Below, in pieces: positions 15,702 through 24,013 of a stretch of DNA of 41,700 nucleotides. The stretch is from Synergistaceae bacterium. GTDB lineage: Bacteria; Synergistota; Synergistia; Synergistales; Aminobacteriaceae. Location of the stretch: positions 1 through 41,700 of the forward strand of contig JAAYLU010000083.1 in NCBI GenBank assembly GCA_012521675.1, given 5' to 3'. The notes beneath the pieces were generated by a model. It was given only the letters and a program-made list of their open reading frames with translations. It did no database searches and was not told the origin of the DNA. The position numbers and the translations under genes are program-made. Positions within the stretch are counted from its first letter, which is position 1, and each line of letters opens with the position of its first letter.

Positions 15702-16982
15702 ATGTTCGAAGATGCGCTTAAATTACTGAAGGAACGGGGACATATAGAGTGGTGCAGCAACGAAGAGGAGTTGAGCTCTCTCTTCTCCAGCGAGATGGTC
15801 ACGGCCTACGTGGGATTCGACCCGACAGCCGACAGCCTTCACGTAGGGCACCTGATCCCGATAATGGCCCTTGCGTGGATCCAGCGCTGCGGCCATCGCC
15901 CCATTCCTCTCGCCGGGGGCGGCACCGGCCTGATCGGAGACCCCTCCGGCAAGAGCAAGGAGAGGAACCTTCTCACGGTCGAGAAGACCGCCGAGAACAT
16001 GGAGGCCGTGAAAAAGCAGCTTGCCCACTTCATGCGCTTCGACTGCGGAGAGTCGTCGGCCCTGATGATAAACAACTACGACTGGCTGGGAAAACTGACC
16101 TTCCTGGAGGTTCTGAGGGATATAGGCAAGCACTTCTCGGTCAACTCGATGGTGGCCAGGGAGTATGTGCGCAGCAGGCTGGAGGACCCGGAAAAGAGCA
16201 TCTCCTACACGGAGTTCTCCTACGTCCTTCTCCAGGCCTACGACTTCCTCCACCTGTACAACAACTACGGCTGCAAACTGCAGATGGGAGGCAACGATCA
16301 GCAGGGCAACATCATCTCCGGAGTCGACCTCATAAGAAAGAAGACCGGTGAGACGGCGTTCGGTGCCACTCAACCCCTCCTGCTCACATCGTCTGGCAAC
16401 AAGTTCGGAAAGACGGAGGAGGGCGCCGTATGGCTCGACCCGGCTCGCACCTCCCCGTACAAGTTCTACCAATTCTGGATGAACACCGAGGACGAGACTG
16501 TAGAGAGGCTTTTGAAGCTGTTCACCTTCCTTCCCCTGGACGAGATCGCAAGCGTCATGGATGCTCAAAGAATAAACCCGGCCATGCGCGAGGCCCAAAA
16601 GAGGCTGGCCTTCGAGGTCACGGTCATCGTCCACGGAGAGGAGAGCGCCATGATGGCGAAGAAGGTCAGCTCCGTCCTCTTCGGGGATTCGTTCGAACCG
16701 CGGGAACTCTCCCGTGAAGAGCTCGACATGCTCGCGGGGGAGACGCCCGGCGGAACCGCCTCCCCGGCCTTCCCTTCGCCTCTGACCGACCTTCTGGTCT
16801 CAGCGGGGGCATGCTCCTCGAAAAGCGAGGTCAGGCGCCTGATAAAAGGCGGCGGTCTTTACCTGAACGGAGAAAAGGTAGTCGCCGAGAATGCGTCCGT
16901 GGACGATTCGGACCTTCTGGCTGGAAAGTATCTCTTCGTTCGCCTGGGGAAGAAGAGAATTTTCATGGTCCTCTTCAATTAG
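15702..16982 (+). CDS. tyrS: Tyrosyl-tRNA synthetase
   Basis: Attaches tyrosine to tRNA-Tyr in the cytoplasm. The 426-residue protein is a full-length class I TyrS. The first signature is PTADSLHVGHL (HVGH at 47-50), followed by GGGTGLIGDPSGK. The tyrosine pocket shows YDFLHLY and QMGGNDQQGNI, and the KMSKS-like loop is KFGKTEEGAVWL. The C-terminal S4 RNA-binding domain is at about 355-426 with SKSEVRRLIKGGGLYLNGEKV. The start lies one base into the stop of the preceding gene, with GGAGGG upstream. No T-box leader is present directly upstream, so this gene is apparently not controlled by uncharged tRNA here. Confidence 0.97.
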   Translation: MFEDALKLLKERGHIEWCSNEEELSSLFSSEMVTAYVGFDPTADSLHVGHLIPIMALAWIQRCGHRPIPLAGGGTGLIGDPSGKSKERNLLTVEKTAENMEAVKKQLAHFMRFDCGESSALMINNYDWLGKLTFLEVLRDIGKHFSVNSMVAREYVRSRLEDPEKSISYTEFSYVLLQAYDFLHLYNNYGCKLQMGGNDQQGNIISGVDLIRKKTGETAFGATQPLLLTSSGNKFGKTEEGAVWLDPARTSPYKFYQFWMNTEDETVERLLKLFTFLPLDEIASVMDAQRINPAMREAQKRLAFEVTVIVHGEESAMMAKKVSSVLFGDSFEPRELSREELDMLAGETPGGTASPAFPSPLTDLLVSAGACSSKSEVRRLIKGGGLYLNGEKVVAENASVDDSDLLAGKYLFVRLGKKRIFMVLFN

Positions 16983-17008
16983 TGGCAAAGAGAGGGGTGA
17001 GCGGACCT

Positions 17009-17878
17009 GTGAACTGCTACTGGTACGTCAGCGATTCGCTTCGCCCTTGGGAGGCGGCGGTCGCCGGTTCTCTTGCAAGGGCGTTGATAAAAAACGGGGT
17101 GGAGATCACCTCATACTCTGCGGCCGGCACTGAGTCCCTCGGCGTGCCGGGGCTCCTCTCATGGCGTTCCATGACGACGGTCGAGAGGATGACCACGGTC
17201 GGCACCCGGGGAAAGCTCTGGCACCTATGGGGGACTCCACCCCCCTGGTGGAGGCTGATACGACTGAGGTCGAGGACCGTCCATACGAGATTCAACCAGC
17301 TTTCCAGATGGGAGGGACACCCGACGGCGTTGACCACCTCGGCATTCGACTCGAGCGTCTCATATATACCCCCTGCCTTCGAGATGAAGATGAGCTGGGG
17401 GGCCGAGGAGGATAAAGACCCCTCCAGCGAAGGCCGCCCCGCTCTCTTCCTGCTCTCCGGGGCGATCGACGAGGGGCGCATGTACGCCGAGTCCGCAGCA
17501 TCCCTATCCAGCATGCTCCTCGACTTCGACCGGGCCGACGAGGGGATGAATCTTCTCTCTTCGGACAACTGCATACTCCTTCTTCCGCAACCCACCTCCT
17601 CTCTGTCGCTCTTGGCGGCACTTGCCGCCCTGATGGGGGTGCCCACGGTGGCAGCCGGCTCCTCAAGCCTGAACGAGCTGTTGGGTGAGGAGGGGTACGT
17701 GCATTTAGCCTCCCCTTCGCCGGAGGATATCAGGAGCGCCTTCTCCCTCGTTCTCGGAGAAGGGGGCAGAAGCGCCTCGGCCTTCGCCAGGCGTAACGTG
17801 GCGGAGTCGTACCCTCCTGAAAAGGGAGCGAGAAAACTGAAGGAGATATACGAGAGGCTGGCAGGGAGTTCCAGTTGA
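17009..17878 (+). CDS. Glycosyltransferase-like protein (GT4-type C-terminal half)
   Basis: From the chosen start this is 289 residues. The last 90 residues fit the C-terminal nucleotide-sugar half of GT4 glycosyltransferases: MGVPTVAAGSSSLNELLGEEGYVHL, then SPEDIRSAFSLVLGE and ARKLKEIYERL. The N-terminal half is short and divergent, and the usual KPE-type Glu motif is not clear, so it may be an atypical or degenerate enzyme. GTG at 17009 is preferred because GAGGGG lies about 11 bases upstream; GTG at 16982 (overlapping the tyrS stop) and 16997 are alternatives. Its stop overlaps the start of the lipid A acyltransferase gene, which suggests a role in lipopolysaccharide or glycolipid assembly. 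Confidence 0.75.
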   Translation: MNCYWYVSDSLRPWEAAVAGSLARALIKNGVEITSYSAAGTESLGVPGLLSWRSMTTVERMTTVGTRGKLWHLWGTPPPWWRLIRLRSRTVHTRFNQLSRWEGHPTALTTSAFDSSVSYIPPAFEMKMSWGAEEDKDPSSEGRPALFLLSGAIDEGRMYAESAASLSSMLLDFDRADEGMNLLSSDNCILLLPQPTSSLSLLAALAALMGVPTVAAGSSSLNELLGEEGYVHLASPSPEDIRSAFSLVLGEGGRSASAFARRNVAESYPPEKGARKLKEIYERLAGSSS

Positions 17879-18729
17879 AATTCAAGACTTGCCTTATCAA
17901 CTCCTTGGCCGCCTTCAGCCGCCCCGGCTGGCGGGCGAGTCTGGTCCATGCCTTTTGCCTGGCGGTTTTGAGGATTGTCCGACCGAGGATCAACGTGGCA
18001 CGCGAGAACCTCGGATCGGTCTTCCCGGACGCTACCGACTCATGGATCCGTGACACGGTGAACGGCGTATACAGCCACCTATCCTGGATGGTAGCCGAGT
18101 ACCTGGCCCTGCAGCGAGACCCGCGACTGGCGCTCAACTGGATGAGGGCGGTCGAGGGCAAGGAGATCCTTGACGAGCTCAAGGCCTCCGGCAGCGGGGC
18201 GATCATCCTCACCGGTCACCTAGGCAACTGGGAGCTGCTGGCCGCGTGGCTGGCTCAATCCGGCTACCCCCTTTCCGCCGTGGTCAGGAATCCCGATGAC
18301 TCCGAGGTGGCGGCGTTGATCGCCTCTTATAGAACCAAGGCGGGCGTCGGCTTCTTCGAGAAGCAGCACGTGATGAAAGAGGCAGTGCGCTTCGCGCGCA
18401 AGGGCGGCTTTTTGGGGCTTTTGATCGACCAAGCGTGGAATATCTCCGGCGTGCCCACAACCTTCCTGGGGCGGCCCTGCTACACCGCGAGCGGACCGGC
18501 GGCAATTGCGAAGCTTGCCGGGGTTCCGGTCGTCCCAGTGGCCTCGTACAGGGTCGCGCCCTTCAAGCACCAGGTATTCATCTCCGATCCAATAACCATG
18601 AACGAGGATACGGCAGGCAAAGAGGAGTACATCAAGAAGAACACGGAGATTATGAACAAAACCGTGGAGAAGATGATCCTTAACCGTCCTGAACAGTGGT
18701 TGTGGCTTCACCGCAGATGGAGATACTGA
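17875..18729 (+). CDS. Lipid A biosynthesis acyltransferase (LpxL/HtrB family)
   Basis: Transfers a fatty acyl chain to a lipid A precursor at the inner membrane. The 284-residue protein has the acyltransferase motif TGHLGNWELLA (H-x4-E) at about residue 113, the DQAWNISGVPTTFLG segment, and the family ending RPEQWLWLHRRWRY. An N-terminal hydrophobic stretch anchors it. Translation probably starts at TTG 17875, overlapping the upstream stop (TTGA) with AGGGAG 7 bases before it. Its presence is good evidence that the organism makes lipopolysaccharide or a similar outer-membrane lipid. Which acylation step it performs cannot be decided. Confidence 0.93.
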   Translation: MKFKTCLINSLAAFSRPGWRASLVHAFCLAVLRIVRPRINVARENLGSVFPDATDSWIRDTVNGVYSHLSWMVAEYLALQRDPRLALNWMRAVEGKEILDELKASGSGAIILTGHLGNWELLAAWLAQSGYPLSAVVRNPDDSEVAALIASYRTKAGVGFFEKQHVMKEAVRFARKGGFLGLLIDQAWNISGVPTTFLGRPCYTASGPAAIAKLAGVPVVPVASYRVAPFKHQVFISDPITMNEDTAGKEEYIKKNTEIMNKTVEKMILNRPEQWLWLHRRWRY

Positions 18730-18763
18730 GAGGGTTGGATATACCCCTGGTAGTAAATCTCCC

Positions 18764-18792
18764 TTGATAGTTTGAAAAATCCATGTTAATCT
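18764..18792 (+). promoter_or_regulatory. Promoter of the 18818 gene
   Basis: TTGATA (18764-18769), 17-base spacer, TAATCT (18787-18792). A predicted start near 18799 leaves about 19 bases before the ATG at 18818, just enough for the run of seven G that acts as ribosome binding site. Confidence 0.45.
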
Positions 18793-18817
18793 TGTATGGA
18801 AAAAGGGGGGGATGCAG

Positions 18818-19747
18818 ATGATATTCGAGCTCATGTCGAAAGGGAATCTAGCGAGGCTGCCTGACGATATGCATGTGGCGGGCGTTCCCGAGGCACACTC
18901 CCCGAGGGTTTTACTTCTCCTTCCCTACAACCGTTTTATCCTCGGAACCGCCACGTTGAAGGCATACGAGAAATGGGTTATCGGCAAGCTCGGTGCCGAT
19001 GAGACGGAGGAGATCTTCCTCTACGACGCCAAGCCCAAGACACTAAGTCTCGGGGATGTCGAAAAGGTCACGATCGCAAAAGAGGCGGTCGACCGCCTCA
19101 AGGCATGTCTGCGGGGTCAGATGATGCCGCCGGGAGAGCACAAGCCCACGATGCATATCCTTCGGGGCTTCCTGAAAAACGACCCCCTCTTCTTCGTGGA
19201 CGAGCTCTTGGAGAACGAGAAAGAAGCGCACGACTACCTGGAAAGAGACAGCACCGCTCGCATGGCCTACTGGGCGATAAGATTCGCCCTCTTCCGCAAC
19301 GATTACGAAGAGGTGTCGCGGATAAAGACATGGATCAGGATAGCGTCGGACGTCTTTGAAGGGGCCATAACCCAGCCTAGAATCTGGTTTTCACTCATGG
19401 ATCTCCCCGGTGGACAGAGCATAGAGGACATGGAGGCCCTGTCCTACTCGGTGGACGATCTGCAGAGGATGAACTCGCAGAGCTCTAGGCCCGTCGTCCT
19501 GTACAGCAAGTCCGGCTATCTCGTCCTATCGGATTATGGTAACGACTCGTCCGGATTCCGGATCTGGCTCTACCTGCCGATACCCATCTGGAACGAGATG
19601 CGCGAGAGGCGAAAGCTGTCGATCAAAGAGATCGTCATGGCGACATGGGGATACTTGGATGGTGTCGCTGCCGACTCGGAACGGTCGACCTTCGGATGCG
19701 AATCCCTGCTGTCGGAGGAGAACGGCTCGGGCACGGCCTTGCGTTGA
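18818..19747 (+). CDS. Conserved-looking cytoplasmic protein of unknown function
   Basis: The 309-residue product (from 18818) is not recognised. It has no signal peptide or membrane segment and is an acidic alpha/beta protein. Stretches such as SPRVLLLLPYNRFILGTATLK and RIWLYLPIPIWNEMRERRK give it a strand-rich frame with a helical middle part (about 100-190: VDRLKACLRGQMM, FFVDELLENEKEAHDYLERD). Two ATGs are possible; the one at 18818 has AAAAGGGGGGG six bases upstream, while that site touches the one at 18812. It is monocistronic: its own promoter lies upstream and a strong bidirectional terminator lies directly downstream. Confidence 0.72.
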   Translation: MIFELMSKGNLARLPDDMHVAGVPEAHSPRVLLLLPYNRFILGTATLKAYEKWVIGKLGADETEEIFLYDAKPKTLSLGDVEKVTIAKEAVDRLKACLRGQMMPPGEHKPTMHILRGFLKNDPLFFVDELLENEKEAHDYLERDSTARMAYWAIRFALFRNDYEEVSRIKTWIRIASDVFEGAITQPRIWFSLMDLPGGQSIEDMEALSYSVDDLQRMNSQSSRPVVLYSKSGYLVLSDYGNDSSGFRIWLYLPIPIWNEMRERRKLSIKEIVMATWGYLDGVAADSERSTFGCESLLSEENGSGTALR

Positions 19748-19764
19748 ACCGCGCCGAAAGATGA

Positions 19765-19810
19765 AAAGAGGGGCCATGCCGTGAAGACACCGGCAAGGCC
19801 CCTCTTCTTT
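19765..19810. terminator. Bidirectional rho-independent terminator
   Basis: AAGAGGGGCC pairs with GGCCCCTCTT, and the inner TGCCG pairs with CGGCA, giving a stem of about 15 pairs with a T-rich flank on both strands. It stands between the convergent 18818 gene and the ABC permease gene and can stop both. Confidence 0.85.
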
Positions 19811-19817
19811 TGCGTCC

Positions 19818-20471
19818 TTAGGCTACTGTCCAGCGTTTTTCAATGTACTGCAGGGCGAGGCTTGTCGCGCTGGTCATGACAAGGTAGATCAGGCCGACCA
19901 TTATGAACGTCTCGAAGGATGCGTAGGTCACGCTGCGAACCTGCTGTCCGACCATCGTAAGCTCCGTTATGGCCAGAGTCGAGAGCAGCGATGACTCCTT
20001 GATAAGGGTGACGAACTCGTTCCCGATGGCGGGCAGCATGTTGCGGATCGCCTGCGGCAGTATGATATATCGCATCGTGCCAAGGTAGGACAGTCCGAGT
20101 ACCTTGGAGGCCTCCCATTGCCCCTTGGGGACGGCCTCTATCCCTCCCCGGACGATCTCGCCCACGTACCCGGAGGAGTTGATGGTCAGGCCGATGATCC
20201 CCGCCGTGAAGGCCGGCAGGTTCAATCCCAGCGAGGGCAGCCCGAAGTAGATCAGGAACAGCTGGATAAGCAGGGGAGTGCCCCTGATCACGTAGATATA
20301 TGCCGCGGCGATCGACCTCAGCGCCCCAAACGGCGCCACCCGGACCGCTCCGACAAAAACACCAAGGACGGTACCGCAGAAAAGAGCTAGGAGGGACGCG
20401 TGAATTGTGATCTGCGCACCCTTGAGAAGCATGTGAAAATATGGGGTGATTGCTGTGAAGTCAAGAGTCAT
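19818..20471 (-). CDS. Polar amino-acid ABC transporter permease (HisM/GlnP family)
   Basis: Inner-membrane channel subunit of an importer for polar amino acids. The 217-residue protein has about five hydrophobic helices. The EAA loop that docks the ATPase reads EASKVLGLSYLGTMRYIILPQAIRNMLPAIGNEF, a very good match to the HisM/GlnP family. IRGTPLLIQLFLIYFGLP is the typical early motif. The ATG follows AAAGGAG by 9 bases, 20 bases after the ATPase stop. The ATPase gene precedes it in the same operon; no periplasmic binding protein is present in the window. Confidence 0.95.
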   Translation of the reverse strand: MTLDFTAITPYFHMLLKGAQITIHASLLALFCGTVLGVFVGAVRVAPFGALRSIAAAYIYVIRGTPLLIQLFLIYFGLPSLGLNLPAFTAGIIGLTINSSGYVGEIVRGGIEAVPKGQWEASKVLGLSYLGTMRYIILPQAIRNMLPAIGNEFVTLIKESSLLSTLAITELTMVGQQVRSVTYASFETFIMVGLIYLVMTSATSLALQYIEKRWTVA

Positions 20472-20491
20472 AGGTCAGTCTCCTTTCCAAG

Positions 20492-21298
20492 TCAGGGAGC
20501 TTGGATGAGCTCTTTGCCCACGGTTGCCAGCATCCTCTGCAGGAACAACCTGGTGCGCGGCATCTTCGGGGCGGTGAACAGCTCGGAGGGCGGCCCCTGC
20601 TCGACAATGCCGCCCTCGTCCATGAACAGGACCCTGTCCGAGACGTCCTTGGCGAAGAGCATCTCGTGCGTTATTATCATCATGGTCATCCCGGTGCCAG
20701 CCAGGTCCGCTATGACCTCCAGCACTTCGCCTACAAGCTCCGGGTCGAGCGCGCTCGTCGGCTCGTCGAACAGCAGTATGCGCGGGTTCATGGCCAGGGC
20801 GCGCGCTATCGCCACCCTCTGGCACTGGCCGCCTGAAAGCTCACTGGGGCGGGCGTCCTTCTTGTCGATCATTCCGACTCTTTTCAGCAGGCTCAGGGCC
20901 CTCTCCTTCGCCTCGGGCGGCGGAACGTCCAGTATGCGGATCGGGCTCAGGGTGATGTTCTCCATGACGGAGAGGTGGGGGAACAGGTTGAACTGCTGGA
21001 ATATCATTCCTACGAGGAGGGCGATATCTCGGTTCGAGTGCTTTCCGTTGTCGATTCTTTCTCCGCGCAGAAGGACCTCGCCCTTGTCTATCTCCTCGAG
21101 GCGGCATATGCAGCGAGCCAGGGTGCTCTTGCCCGAGCCGCTCGGCCCTATGACAGACACTACCTCTCCCTCCTGAATGGAAAGAGATATATCCTTAAGG
21201 ACGACCAAGCTGCCGAAAGATTTTTTCAGCCCGCGGACTTCGAGTGCTGGAATGGAAGAAGAAGCCGTTTCACTGCTGCGGTTGGGCACTCCCTTCAC
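20492..21298 (-). CDS. Polar amino-acid ABC transporter ATP-binding protein (GlnQ/HisP family)
   Basis: ATPase subunit that powers the import. The 268-residue sequence has Walker [10 protein letters not shown], the Q-loop FQQFNLFPH, the signature LSGGQ (in [16 protein letters not shown]), Walker [13 protein letters not shown] and the switch His in MIITHE. About 20 N-terminal residues precede the ABC core and are unusual for the family. GTG 21298 sits directly on the GGGAGG site; a GTG at 21289 lies 8 bases from it and may be the true start. Promoter and a candidate operator lie at 21318-21354. The substrate-binding protein must be encoded elsewhere, or the complex shares one. Confidence 0.95.
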   Translation of the reverse strand: MKGVPNRSSETASSSIPALEVRGLKKSFGSLVVLKDISLSIQEGEVVSVIGPSGSGKSTLARCICRLEEIDKGEVLLRGERIDNGKHSNRDIALLVGMIFQQFNLFPHLSVMENITLSPIRILDVPPPEAKERALSLLKRVGMIDKKDARPSELSGGQCQRVAIARALAMNPRILLFDEPTSALDPELVGEVLEVIADLAGTGMTMMIITHEMLFAKDVSDRVLFMDEGGIVEQGPPSELFTAPKMPRTRLFLQRMLATVGKELIQAP

Positions 21299-21317
21299 CT
21301 CCCGGTTTTGTTAAGCC

Positions 21318-21354
21318 ATTATACACCAGTATATAAATTTCGTGACATACGAAA
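21318..21354 (-). promoter_or_regulatory. -10 element and overlapping inverted-repeat operator of the ABC operon
   Basis: Minus-strand TATAAT occupies 21318-21323. The inverted repeat TTTCGT-N5-ACGAAA occupies 21338-21354, covering the place of the -35 (about 21341-21346), which itself is a poor match. A protein bound there would occupy the polymerase site, so repression is the simplest reading. Confidence 0.5.
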
Positions 21355-21370
21355 ATAAACGTATATATTT

Positions 21371-21399
21371 AAGAAAATTATCGCCTGTCCGGTACAGGC
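21371..21399 (-). terminator. Terminator after the AEC transporter gene
   Basis: Minus-strand GCCTGT-N5-ACAGGC (21399-21383) followed by GATAATTTTCTT. The stem is only 6 bp and the T-tract interrupted, so it is probably a moderate terminator, separating the AEC gene from the ABC operon promoter. Confidence 0.5.
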
Positions 21400-21407
21400 A
21401 TCCATAT

Positions 21408-22337
21408 CTAGGCCCCGAGAAGGCGGATCCACAGAGGAAGGGTGACGGCGGACAGAATAGTGGAGGAGGTGATCATCTCCCCCGCATATTTTTCGTCGAG
21501 CCCCATCCCTTGCGAGAGTGCAAGTGAGTTCACAGCGACCGGCATGGCCGATGTCAGCACGACTACCTGCATCATGACCCTGTCGACAGGGAAGGGGATT
21601 AAGAGCAGCAGGGTAATGAGCGGGTGAAAGATAAGCTTGACCGTGCAGTCACGCCATGTGGAGCGGAAAAGCCCCCTCGTCGAGCGGAGTGATATTGTGG
21701 AGCCGAGGGCCATGAGAGCAAGCCCCGTGCCCACGTCACCCAGCACTCTGAGCACCGTGTCGATCCACTCGGGAAAGTCGTTCAACCCGGCAAAGGCGCA
21801 GAGGACGCCGGTGAGACAGGCGATTATCAGCGGGTTTTGCGCAAGTTTAAGCAGTGCCTCGAGGATGGAGCGCATCGAGAATCTTCCCGAGAGGACGAAC
21901 TGGGACGAGGAGACGGACAGCAGCTGGTATCCCGCCTGGCTCATCGCCAGAAAGACGGAGAGGGCCTCCAGGCCCGGCTTGCCGAGGGCCATCGATATCG
22001 CGGGCATTCCCATGAATACCTGGTTCGATCTCATGGACACAAGAGCGGATATGGCCAGGCGCTTTCTCTCCTCTCGGAAGAGCTTTCCCAGCCCCCATGC
22101 GAGGAAGGGCAGTATGAAATAGCTGGCATGAGCCGCGATGAACAGGTTCCAGCCGCTGTCGAACAGGGCGAGATCGGCCTTCGCCGTCATGCGAAACAGC
22201 ATGGCGGGAAGGGAGACCCAGTACAGAATCGAGTTAGACTCCCTGAAAGTGTCGTGAGACACGAGGCCGCTGAGGGAGAGCAACTTGCCTATCGATATCA
22301 CGATGGCTATGGGGGCGATAATAAAAATCTCGTTCAA
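21408..22337 (-). CDS. AEC-family (auxin efflux carrier-like) transporter
   Basis: Inner-membrane permease of 309 residues with about 10 hydrophobic segments in two similar halves. The N-terminal stretch IIAPIAIVISIGKLLSLSGLVS, followed by SLPAMLFRMTAKADL, and the second half (NPLIIACLTGVLCAFAGL; SAMPVAVNSLALSQGMGLD) match the AEC/bile-acid-auxin permease group. Bacterial members move small organic acids such as malate or malonate, but the substrate here is not known. It begins at TTG 22337 with AAGGA about 11 bases upstream. Its position beside the amino-acid importer is suggestive but not evidence of a shared substrate. Confidence 0.85.
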   Translation of the reverse strand: MNEIFIIAPIAIVISIGKLLSLSGLVSHDTFRESNSILYWVSLPAMLFRMTAKADLALFDSGWNLFIAAHASYFILPFLAWGLGKLFREERKRLAISALVSMRSNQVFMGMPAISMALGKPGLEALSVFLAMSQAGYQLLSVSSSQFVLSGRFSMRSILEALLKLAQNPLIIACLTGVLCAFAGLNDFPEWIDTVLRVLGDVGTGLALMALGSTISLRSTRGLFRSTWRDCTVKLIFHPLITLLLLIPFPVDRVMMQVVVLTSAMPVAVNSLALSQGMGLDEKYAGEMITSSTILSAVTLPLWIRLLGA

Positions 22338-22530
22338 AAGGACACATCCTTCTCACCGTTCACAGCGGCAATTTTGACTTTATTGTATAATCACCCTGCA
22401 GCTTGAACACATGCGATGCAATAATAGCACAAAAGTAACATGCCGCGGACGAATGAGGCTCTAGGCCGAGAGACGGCCCTCTCATGTGCAGGCTTGCGTT
22501 TTGCAACGGATTTCGACGAGGAGGAGAAAA

Positions 22531-23919
22531 ATGCAAATTCCGAACGCAATATTCCGAGAGTACGACATCCGAGGCGTTGCGGACAGGGATCTCTCCGACG
22601 GGACAGTCTCGAGCATCGCCCGCGCTTTCGGCACGTGGCTAAAAAGACGCGACGTAAAGACCGTCGTGATAGGGGGAGATGTCCGTCATTCAACCCCGAG
22701 GATCTCCTCCACCCTGATCGACGGGCTTGTACAAACCGGCCTTGATGTCATAGACATCGGCGTAGTCACGACCCCGGTGCTCTACTGGGGCCTGCATCGG
22801 TTCGAGGCGGGGGGAGGGGTGATGATAACCGGAAGCCACAACCCCAAGGACATGAACGGTCTGAAGCTTGCGTACGACGGCGCAACCATCTACGGCGACG
22901 ACATCCAGGAGGTCATGCGGATGATACTGGCCGACGACATGTCGGACGACGGCCCGGTGGGTACTCTCTCCAAGCAGGACATAAAGGACGAATACCTCCG
23001 GATGCTGCTGTCGAAGTGCAGCATAGGACCCAGAAAACTTAAAGTGGTGGCGGACAGCGGCAACGGCACGGCCGGGCTTATGATTCGACCCTATCTCGAA
23101 GCGCTCGGCTGCGAAGTGATCTCCCTCTTCGAGACGCCGGACGGATCCTTTCCCAACCATCATCCCGACCCTCAGCAGAGAAAGAACCTCGCTGTCTTGA
23201 CGAAGACCGTCCTTGAAGAGAAGGCCGACGTCGGCATAGCATTCGATGGAGATGCCGACAGACTGGGAGTCGTTGATGAAAAGGGCGAGATGATATGGGG
23301 CGACATACTCATGGCCCTCTACTGGCGCGAGATATTAGAAAAGTACCCGGGCGCTGACGTGATAGTCGAGGTCAAGTGCTCCCAGTCGCTGATCGACTAC
23401 ACGGAAAGACTGGGAGGCAAGCCTCTGTTCTGGAAGTCCGGACACTCGGTGATAAAGGCAAAGATGAAGGAGATAGGTGCGGTCTTCGCCGGGGAGCTAT
23501 CCGGCCACTTCTTCTTCGCCGACGAGTACTTCGGCTTCGACGACTCCTTCTACGCGGCTGCAAGGCTGCTTAGAATCATGTCATCGGGCGAGGCGCCCCT
23601 CTCGGAGTTGCTCTCGGACATCCCGAGGTACCCGGGCACCGCCGAGATAAGGATAAACTGTCCGGACGAGAAAAAATTCGACGTCGTAGCCTCTTTGAGA
23701 GAGAAGGCCCTGAGAGATCACGAGGCTGTAACGGTCGACGGAGTACGCATTCTCTACCCGCAGGGGCGGGGATGGGGACTGGTCAGGGCCTCCAATACCC
23801 AGCCGGTCATAGTCACAAGGTGCGAGGGCAGGACGGAGCAGGACCTGGAGAGTATTTCCGCGGATGTGCGCCGAAGGCTCCTGGCCGAAGGACTCCCTGA
23901 CTTTCATTGGACTTACTAG
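22531..23919 (+). CDS. Phosphomannomutase/phosphoglucomutase
   Basis: Interconverts hexose 1- and 6-phosphates for polysaccharide and nucleotide-sugar synthesis. The 462-residue protein has four-domain phosphohexomutase motifs: TGSHNPKDMNGLK with the phosphoserine, FDGDADRLGVVDEKG binding magnesium, GELSGHFFFADEYFGFDDSF for sugar binding and VRASNTQPVIVTRCEGR for phosphate binding. The start at 22531 has GAGGAGGAG just upstream and begins at the family's usual position (IFREYDIRGVA); 15 upstream codons in frame are discarded. A -10 TATAAT lies at 22386-22391 without a good -35. Whether mannose or glucose is preferred cannot be told. It may serve the lipopolysaccharide genes at 17009-18729. 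Confidence 0.95.
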   Translation: MQIPNAIFREYDIRGVADRDLSDGTVSSIARAFGTWLKRRDVKTVVIGGDVRHSTPRISSTLIDGLVQTGLDVIDIGVVTTPVLYWGLHRFEAGGGVMITGSHNPKDMNGLKLAYDGATIYGDDIQEVMRMILADDMSDDGPVGTLSKQDIKDEYLRMLLSKCSIGPRKLKVVADSGNGTAGLMIRPYLEALGCEVISLFETPDGSFPNHHPDPQQRKNLAVLTKTVLEEKADVGIAFDGDADRLGVVDEKGEMIWGDILMALYWREILEKYPGADVIVEVKCSQSLIDYTERLGGKPLFWKSGHSVIKAKMKEIGAVFAGELSGHFFFADEYFGFDDSFYAAARLLRIMSSGEAPLSELLSDIPRYPGTAEIRINCPDEKKFDVVASLREKALRDHEAVTVDGVRILYPQGRGWGLVRASNTQPVIVTRCEGRTEQDLESISADVRRRLLAEGLPDFHWTY

Positions 23920-24013
23920 ACCGAAGCGTCAAAGATCATAGTTGCTTTTTTGAGGAGAGCTTGCAAGCAGAGTCGAACCACGATCGCCGGGCGAGTCAAG
24001 GAGGAGGAGTGTC

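Noticed and set aside
15600-15702. T-box leader for tyrS
   Set aside because: The upstream sequence is coding and one base overlaps the tyrS start region; no specifier loop or antiterminator is visible.
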